Notes under the pieces: generated by a model | Told to the model about the DNA's origin: nothing | Database searches by the model: none | The model's input: the letters and a program-made list of their open reading frames with translations, nothing else | Assembly (NCBI GenBank): GCA_905233785.1 | Contig: CAJOCV010000134.1 | Coordinates: forward strand, 1 to 9,531 | DNA: 9,531 bases | Reading direction: 5' to 3' | Source: an uncultured Oscillospiraceae bacterium | GTDB taxonomy: Bacteria > Bacillota > Clostridia > Oscillospirales > Oscillospiraceae | In this document: positions 5,590 to 9,531 of the stretch, piece by piece | Layout of the letters: every line of letters starts with the position of its first letter | Numbering within the stretch: position 1 is the first letter of the stretch | Made by a program: the position numbers and the translations under genes

Positions 5590-6186
5590 ATGTTTGTCTA
5601 TGAAAAGAAGCTGCAGTACCCGGTGCGGATCCAGAACCCCAATCCCGCTTTGGCAAAAATCATCATCAGCCAATACGGCGGCCCGGACGGAGAGCTCGGC
5701 GCGTCCATGCGGTACCTGAGCCAGCGCTACTCCATGCCCTACCCCGAGCTCAAGGCGCTGCTGACCGACATCGGCACCGAGGAGCTGGGGCACCTTGAGA
5801 TGGTAGCGGCGGTGGTGCACCAGCTCACGCGGCGCATGAGCGACGAGGAAATCCTTCGCTCCGGCCTTGACACCTATTTTGTAGATCACACAGCGGGCGT
5901 CTACCCGACCGCGGCCTCGGGCTTTCCGTGGTCGGCCTCGAGTATGCAGGTCAAGGGCGACGTGCTGGCCGATCTCAACGAAGACCTCGCCGCCGAGCAG
6001 AAGGCGCGCGTCACCTACGACAATATTCTTCGCCTGTCAGACGACGCGGATGTGAACAATGTCATGCGCTACCTGCGCGAGCGCGAGATCGTGCATTACC
6101 AGCGCTTCGGCGAGGCACTGCGCCTTGCGATGGACAAAATGGATCAGAAAAACCTCTACGCCGTAAACCCGTCCTTCGATCGTTGA
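5590..6186 (+). CDS. cotJC: CotJC, manganese catalase-type spore coat protein
   Basis: CotJC is a dimanganese-catalase homologue of the spore coat, thought to remove hydrogen peroxide and interacting with CotJA. The 198 residues match the family length. Expected metal ligands are all present: Glu35 (GGPDGELGAS), Glu65 and His68 (TEELGHLE), Glu136 (LAAEQKAR) and His169 (REREIVHYQRF). This four-helix ferritin-like pattern ends with the usual CotJC tail YAVNPSFD. The ATG has GGAGG 8 bases upstream, inside the end of cotJAB, and the stop-to-start gap is three bases, so translation is probably coupled. Catalase activity is inferred from intact ligands. No defect is visible. Confidence 0.96.
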   Translation: MFVYEKKLQYPVRIQNPNPALAKIIISQYGGPDGELGASMRYLSQRYSMPYPELKALLTDIGTEELGHLEMVAAVVHQLTRRMSDEEILRSGLDTYFVDHTAGVYPTAASGFPWSASSMQVKGDVLADLNEDLAAEQKARVTYDNILRLSDDADVNNVMRYLREREIVHYQRFGEALRLAMDKMDQKNLYAVNPSFDR

Positions 6187-6263
6187 TCATAAGCGCCGGT
6201 GAACTGCCGGTTTTCTCGAACCCCATAGGTGGCAGCAAAGTTTTACCAAGGCATCGTGATTCC

Positions 6264-6288
6264 AGGCGGCGACGAAAAGTCGCCGCCT
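6264..6288. repeat. 10-bp hairpin downstream of cotJC
   Basis: AGGCGGCGAC (6264-6273) pairs perfectly with GTCGCCGCCT (6279-6288) around GAAAA. No T-run follows, so it may stabilise the cotJ mRNA 3' end or assist the terminator 14 bases on. It could equally be a dispersed repeat. Confidence 0.55.
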
Positions 6289-6301
6289 CAGAGCGCCAAG
6301 A

Positions 6302-6338
6302 AGGGGCTGTGAAAAAACGCAGTTTTTTCACAGCCCCT
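6302..6338. terminator. Intrinsic terminator after cotJC (GGGGCTGTGAA family)
   Basis: A perfect 16-bp stem, AGGGGCTGTGAAAAAA with its complement, encloses CGCAG (6318-6322) and is followed by GTTTTG on the plus strand. It ends the cotJ operon. It shares its lower stem exactly with 1884-1918. It could also serve as a back-stop for the convergent DUF4342 gene. Confidence 0.88.
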
Positions 6339-6360
6339 GTTTTGACACTCTGAGAATATT

Positions 6361-6389
6361 GAGTTTTGAGTGCTGTTTGAGGAAAACAG
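6361..6389 (-). repeat. Dispersed repeat, inverted copy right of cotJ
   Basis: In reverse complement this segment reads GTTTTCCTCAAA, a five-base variable middle, then CTCAAAACTC. That matches both ends of the copy at 4835-4865, where the middle is eight bases. Confidence 0.55.
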
Positions 6390-6424
6390 TTCCCGATCTT
6401 TATCAAACCCATCAAGAAACAATC

Positions 6425-6446
6425 TCAGCGCTCACGGCTCAAAACA
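6425..6446 (+). repeat. Dispersed repeat, direct copy right of cotJ
   Basis: CTCAGCGCTCA and CTCAAAAC, separated by CGG, match 4849-4870 at 19 of 22 positions. It ends 8 bases before the stop of the DUF4342 gene. Confidence 0.55.
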
Positions 6447-6454
6447 GCAACAGC

Positions 6455-6799
6455 TTATTCGTCCTTCTTGAAGGTGTCCTCGATCACGTCCTTGACGTCG
6501 CCCACGATGTCGGCGGCCTTGTTCTGCAGCTTCTGACTGTCCTCCTCGCTGAGAACGTTGACGATCTCGCCGCTGTCCTTGACGATCTCGACGGTGCAGC
6601 CAAAGCCCACGGTGGCAAGCAGCGCGGCGAGGGTCGCCCACTTGGCGGCGGTGATGCCCACCACGGCGCCGACCACGCCCACGGTCACGGGCAGGTCGAG
6701 CAGAACCTTCTCGTCTTTGCGCACAATGACACGGGAGACATTGCCCTTGGCGACGATCTCCTTGATTTTGTCGATCACATTGGAAACATTGCTGTTCAT
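6455..6799 (-). CDS. DUF4342 domain protein
   Basis: The 114-residue protein matches DUF4342, a bacterial family of unknown function; some relatives carry an N-terminal ubiquitin-associated-like helix region. Residues 1-19 form a charged helix (VIDKIKEIVAKGN), 22-36 beta strands (VSRVIVRKDEKVLLDLP), and 37-72 a long hydrophobic Gly/Ala-rich region (VTVGVVGAVVG...ATLAALLATVGFGCTVEIV) that could insert in or touch the membrane. The tail (84-114) is acidic and amphipathic. ATG at 6799 has AAAGGAG 7 bases upstream. It is a single-gene unit on the minus strand, convergent with cotJ and divergent from nth, with its own promoter and a leader of about 180 bases rich in hairpins. No function can be assigned. 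Confidence 0.85.
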   Translation of the reverse strand: MNSNVSNVIDKIKEIVAKGNVSRVIVRKDEKVLLDLPVTVGVVGAVVGITAAKWATLAALLATVGFGCTVEIVKDSGEIVNVLSEEDSQKLQNKAADIVGDVKDVIEDTFKKDE

Positions 6800-6980
6800 G
6801 TTGCAGCTCCTTTCAATTCCTTATCGCAACGGGCTAAAGCCCGTTTTGGTCGGCATGAGGGCTCGCTTAGCTCGCCTTAAGGTGTTTTTGAGGCGGCAAA
6901 GCGGCCTCAAAAACAATTTGATTTCCCTTCGGGGCAAAAATCTAAGCCTGTTTACGACTTTCGCAATGGTCTGCTTTAAT
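6800..6980 (-). promoter_or_regulatory. Long structured 5' leader of the DUF4342 gene
   Basis: Between the predicted start point near 6980 and the ATG are three hairpins: GATTT/AAATC with an inner CCC-TTC-GGG (6920-6942), a perfect 12-bp stem ending GTTTTTGAGGC with loop GGCAAAGCG in plus-strand terms (6883-6915), and AACGGGCT-AA-AGCCCGTT (6828-6845). On the mRNA the last one lies about 10 bases before the ribosome site. None matches a riboswitch class I recognise. A control role is inferred from the length and structure only. Confidence 0.5.
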
Positions 6981-6986
6981 GATTTC

Positions 6987-7014
6987 ATTATAGGCGCAAT
7001 CTTTTGTTTTTCAA
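6987..7014 (-). promoter_or_regulatory. Sigma-A promoter for the DUF4342 gene
   Basis: On the minus strand TTGAAA (7009-7014) and a perfect TATAAT (6987-6992) are separated by 16 bases. The expected start is near 6980, which places about 180 transcribed bases before the coding region. Confidence 0.78.
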
Positions 7015-7048
7015 GTCCGATTTGTAAACATTTTGTCCGCCGGAGCAG

Positions 7049-7077
7049 TTGAAAATGCATCGGCTTTCCGTTACAAT
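7049..7077 (+). promoter_or_regulatory. Sigma-A promoter for nth
   Basis: TTGAAA (7049-7054) and TACAAT (7072-7077) are separated by the optimal 17 bases. The start should fall near 7084, giving a leader of about 25 bases containing the AAAGGAG ribosome site. The promoter may also serve the M32 gene downstream. Confidence 0.8.
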
Positions 7078-7109
7078 GTCTATGACGAAAGAGAAAAGGA
7101 GAAGTTCCC

Positions 7110-7745
7110 ATGAGAACGCAGGAACAGGTCAACGAGATCGTGCGCTTGCTGCTGGAGGAATACCCCGAGGCGCAGTGCACGCTGGATTATGACAAGGCGT
7201 ATGAGCTGCTGTTCTCCGTGCGCCTTGCCGCCCAGTGCACCGACGAGCGCGTCAACCAGATCACCCCGGCGCTCTTCGCCCGCTTCCCGACGCTCGAGAG
7301 CTTCGCGGAGGCGGACGTTTCCGAGGTCGAGCAGTATGTTCACGCCTGCGGTTTTTTCCGCGCCAAGGCGAGGGACATCGTGGCCTGCGCGCAGATGCTG
7401 CTGGAAAAGCACGGCGGCAGAGTGCCCGACACGATGGAGGAGCTGACCGCGCTGCCCGGCGTGGGGCGCAAGACGGCAAACCTCATCCTCGGGGATGTGT
7501 ACCACGTCCCCGGCTCCACGGTGGTGGACACGCACTGCATCCGGCTTTCTAACCGCATGGGGCTGGTGGATGATTGCAAGGAGCCGGTGAAGATCGAGAT
7601 GGCGCTCAGAAAAATCCTCCCGCCGGAGCAGTCCTCCGACTTCTGCCACTGTCTCGTGCTGCACGGGAGAGCGGTCTGCGATGCGAGGAAGCCCGCCTGT
7701 GAGCGCTGCTGCGTCCGGCATCTGTGCCAACATTTTTCGGGCTGA
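7110..7745 (+). CDS. nth: Endonuclease III (DNA glycosylase/AP lyase)
   Basis: Endonuclease III removes oxidised pyrimidines from DNA and cleaves the strand at the abasic site in base excision repair. The 211 residues equal the length of E. coli Nth. The helix-hairpin-helix LPGVGRKTANLIL (115-127) contains catalytic Lys121, and VVDTHC supplies the catalytic Asp140. The C-terminal iron-sulphur loop is complete, with Cys190, Cys197, Cys200 and Cys206 in the C-x6-C-x2-C-x5-C spacing that holds a [4Fe-4S] cluster; an extra Cys201 sits beside the third ligand. The ATG has AGGAG 8 bases upstream. The M32 carboxypeptidase gene follows on the same strand after a 72-bp inverted-repeat element, so co-transcription is possible but uncertain. 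No defect is visible. Confidence 0.97.
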   Translation: MRTQEQVNEIVRLLLEEYPEAQCTLDYDKAYELLFSVRLAAQCTDERVNQITPALFARFPTLESFAEADVSEVEQYVHACGFFRAKARDIVACAQMLLEKHGGRVPDTMEELTALPGVGRKTANLILGDVYHVPGSTVVDTHCIRLSNRMGLVDDCKEPVKIEMALRKILPPEQSSDFCHCLVLHGRAVCDARKPACERCCVRHLCQHFSG

Positions 7746-7752
7746 CCGCTCC

Positions 7753-7824
7753 CGTAGGGACGAGCATTGCTCGTCCGCAATCCACCGCAAGTTCAAGAAC
7801 TGACGAGCAATGCTCGTCCCTACG
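7753..7824. repeat. 72-bp inverted-repeat element (MITE/REP-like)
   Basis: Perfect 23-bp inverted termini (7753-7775 and 7802-7824) begin CGTAGGGACGAGCA at the left outer edge and enclose 26 unique bases. Each arm also contains its own small palindrome, GACGAGCA/TGCTCGTC, so it can fold as one long hairpin or two short ones. GTAGGGnCGnnCAT..-type palindromes are common dispersed intergenic repeats in bacteria. I see no clear target-site duplication and no transposase. It lies 7 bases after nth and 27 before the M32 gene. Confidence 0.85.
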
Positions 7825-7851
7825 ATTCTTACAAGCTGAAAGGATTCAACA

Positions 7852-9357
7852 ATGACGAACGAACAGAAATGGAAGAAGCTCTCCACGCTTCTCGACGAGA
7901 TCGAGGTTTACAGCCGCTGTCTCGGCAAGCTGCAGTTTGACATGGAGTGCTGCGCGCCGGAGGAGGGCATCGCCCAAGCCGGAAAGGACATGGCCATTCT
8001 CGGAAAGCGCCTTCACAAGCTGACGCACGCCAAGGGCTATCAGAAGCTTGTCACAGAGCTGCACGCAGACGGCGAAGGCTTGACAGACGTGCAGAAGAAG
8101 GCCGTGGAGCATCTTTTTGACCACTACGCCCGCACGAAGAACATCTCCGCGAAGCTCTCCTTTGAGATGGACATGGCGGCAAGCCGCGCTTACGGCGACT
8201 GGCTCGCGGCGAAGAAGGCGGACGATTTTTCCCGGTTCCGGGATTCCTTCGCCGCGCTCATCGACTACACCCGAAAAGAGATCGACCTGCGCGACGAGAA
8301 GAAGGCGACGTATTACGACACCTGCCTGGACGATTACGAAAAGGGCGGCAGCATTGCGCAGCTTGACGCCTTCTTTGCCGCGCTCAAGGCGCGCATCGTC
8401 CCGCTCCTGCAGCGCATCCGGACCGAGGGCAAGCCCATCCGCGCCGATTTTCTGACCCGCCCGGTGCCGGTTTCGCAGCAGGAGGCCATGTCCCGCTATC
8501 TTCTGAAGCTGGAGGGTCTGCGCGAGAGTGCCCTCGTGCTCATGACCACGGAGCACCCCTTCACCGACCATTACGGCCCCAACGACGTGCGCGTCACGAC
8601 GCATTACTATGAGGAAAACTTCATCTCCAACATCTTCTCCACCCTGCACGAGGGCGGGCACGCGCTCTTCATGCAGTTTGAGCCGAAGGCGCTTTACGAC
8701 AACCACTGCGCGGACAACATGACCTCCGCCATGCACGAGTGCATCTCCCGCTTTTTCGAGAACATTGTGGGGCGCAGCGAGGAGTTTATCCATTTCGTCA
8801 TGCCGAAGCTGCGCGAGCTCTCCGGCGGAAGCTTTGACGATGTGAGCGAGCGGGAGCTTTACGAGGCCGTGAACCTCGCGCAGCCGGGGCTGATCCGCAT
8901 GGAGGCGGACGAACTGAGCTACTGCCTGCACATTCTGGTGCGCTACGAGCTGGAGAAGGCCTTCGTCAACGGTGAGATTACGGTGGACGAGATCCCCGCC
9001 CTCTGGAAAGCCAAATATCAGGAATATCTCGGCGTGGAGGTTCCCGACGACGCGCGCGGCTGCCTGCAGGACGTGCACTGGACGGGAAGCTACGGCTACT
9101 TCCCCTCCTACGCGCTGGGCAACGCCTACGGCGCGCAGATCCTGCGCACGATGCAGAAGGACTTTGACGTGTACGCCGCCATCGCCGCCGGGGAGCTGAC
9201 AAAGCTCCGCGACTGGCTGAGCGAGCATGTGTTCAATATTGCCTCGCTCATGACCCCGGACGAATGGATCCGCGCCATCACCGGCGAGAGCCTGAATCCG
9301 GACTACTATCTCGATTATCTCGAGGAGAAGTACACGAAGCTGTACGAGCTGGCGTAA
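7852..9357 (+). CDS. M32 family metallocarboxypeptidase (carboxypeptidase Taq type)
   Basis: M32 enzymes are zinc-dependent carboxypeptidases that release C-terminal residues from peptides; most are cytosolic dimers. The 501 residues match the family length (about 500). Signature motifs appear in order: EHPF (234-237), DVRVTT (245-250), the zinc site HEGGH (His266, Glu267, His270), third ligand Glu296 in MHECISRFFENIVGRS, IRMEADELSY (348-357) and GYFPSYALG (415-423). The mostly helical N-terminus has no signal peptide. The ATG at 7852 has AAAGGA 7 bases upstream; this site lies just outside the 72-bp repeat element. No separate promoter is obvious, so it may be read from the nth promoter. A GGGGATGTGAA-type terminator follows. 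No key residue is missing. The substrate cannot be told from sequence. Confidence 0.95.
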   Translation: MTNEQKWKKLSTLLDEIEVYSRCLGKLQFDMECCAPEEGIAQAGKDMAILGKRLHKLTHAKGYQKLVTELHADGEGLTDVQKKAVEHLFDHYARTKNISAKLSFEMDMAASRAYGDWLAAKKADDFSRFRDSFAALIDYTRKEIDLRDEKKATYYDTCLDDYEKGGSIAQLDAFFAALKARIVPLLQRIRTEGKPIRADFLTRPVPVSQQEAMSRYLLKLEGLRESALVLMTTEHPFTDHYGPNDVRVTTHYYEENFISNIFSTLHEGGHALFMQFEPKALYDNHCADNMTSAMHECISRFFENIVGRSEEFIHFVMPKLRELSGGSFDDVSERELYEAVNLAQPGLIRMEADELSYCLHILVRYELEKAFVNGEITVDEIPALWKAKYQEYLGVEVPDDARGCLQDVHWTGSYGYFPSYALGNAYGAQILRTMQKDFDVYAAIAAGELTKLRDWLSEHVFNIASLMTPDEWIRAITGESLNPDYYLDYLEEKYTKLYELA

Positions 9358-9360
9358 GAG

Positions 9361-9388
9361 TTTTCAGTTTTCAGTTTTTAGTTTTCAG
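9361..9388 (+). repeat. Four tandem TTTTCAG heptamers
   Basis: Four units run without gaps: TTTTCAG, TTTTCAG, TTTTTAG, TTTTCAG. They begin three bases after the M32 stop codon. Complementary CTGAAAA units follow at about 9396-9426, and two more TTTTCAG units lie at 9484-9497, so the block can fold into an extended hairpin. Confidence 0.7.
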
Positions 9389-9414
9389 ATAACGAACTGA
9401 AAACTGAACTCTGA

Positions 9415-9479
9415 ATACTGAAAACTATAACAAAGGGGATGTGAAAAAGTCTTTTTCACATCCCCTAAGTTTTCAGTAT
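9415..9479. terminator. Terminator within a larger inverted repeat
   Basis: A 15-bp stem (9434-9448 with 9452-9466, AGGGGATGTGAAAAA and complement, loop GTC) is related to the terminators at 1884 and 6302. It is enclosed by a second perfect 12-bp inverted repeat, ATACTGAAAACT (9415-9426) with AGTTTTCAGTAT (9468-9479). T-rich sequence follows on the plus strand. It probably ends M32 transcription. Confidence 0.75.
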
Positions 9480-9483
9480 CCAG

Positions 9484-9497
9484 TTTTCAGTTTTCAG
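9484..9497 (+). repeat. Two further TTTTCAG heptamers
   Basis: Two perfect tandem copies of the same heptamer as at 9361-9388, on the far side of the terminator. The last 34 bases of the window (9498-9531) hold only a short CGATC-AA-GATCG palindrome and no visible gene. Confidence 0.6.
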
Positions 9498-9531
9498 TAA
9501 AGAAAACGATCAAGATCGAAAAAATTTGCAT

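Noticed and set aside
5128..5889. Minus-strand frame antisense to cotJAB and cotJC
   Set aside because: Shadow of well-recognised coat genes; typical of GC-rich coding DNA.
6359..6880. Plus-strand frame of 173 codons opposite DUF4342
   Set aside because: Antisense shadow; the minus-strand frame matches a known family and has a ribosome site and promoter.
7846..9228. Minus-strand frame of 460 codons opposite the M32 gene
   Set aside because: Shadow of a gene with all M32 motifs; the His/Val/Arg-rich translation is characteristic of antisense reading.
9361..9497. Heptamer array as a CRISPR
   Set aside because: Units are 7 bases without unique spacers and no cas gene is present.

Overview
The window looks like a chromosomal piece of a spore-forming, fairly GC-rich member of the Clostridia. 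I infer the Oscillospiraceae/Ruminococcaceae neighbourhood from the cotJ spore-coat operon, the clostridial families DUF4364 and DUF4342, Gram-positive AGGAGG ribosome sites, sigma-A promoters and the style of the intergenic repeats. No 16S or other species-level marker is present, so the assignment is an inference.

Bases 1 to about 1881 are the right end of an integrated mobile element. A 5'-truncated gene ends in two Ltp-type (superinfection-exclusion lipoprotein) helix-turn-helix repeats. It is followed 15 bases later by a complete tyrosine-recombinase integrase. Just beyond the integrase stop lie a 12-bp tandem direct repeat and then a 26-bp fragment identical in form to the 3' end of a tRNA-Gly gene (T-arm to CCA). 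This is the expected attR of an element that integrated into a tRNA-Gly gene. The rest of the element, attL and the intact tRNA should lie to the left, outside the window.

Bases 1884-3540 are core chromosome on the minus strand: a strong sigma-A promoter with an overlapping palindrome, a DUF4364 winged-helix protein and asnA (ammonia-dependent asparagine synthetase), ending at a bidirectional terminator that also closes the mobile element. Divergent from them is a 263-residue protein of unknown function on the plus strand.

Bases 4391-5154 carry no convincing gene, only a cluster of hairpins and dispersed repeats. They lead into the cotJ spore-coat operon at 5155-6186. Here CotJA and CotJB are joined in one reading frame, followed three bases later by cotJC, a manganese-catalase-type protein with all five expected metal ligands.

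After a terminator comes a minus-strand DUF4342 protein with an unusually long, hairpin-rich leader. Divergent from it is nth (endonuclease III) under a clear sigma-A promoter, then a 72-bp inverted-repeat element, then an M32 carboxypeptidase. The window ends in tandem TTTTCAG heptamers around a third copy of the same terminator type.

The main points of interest are the Ltp-like/integrase/attR module, the CotJA-CotJB fusion, the structured DUF4342 leader and the several intergenic repeat families. I did not see a large undescribed multi-gene system; the part of the mobile element most likely to hold one lies to the left of base 1.
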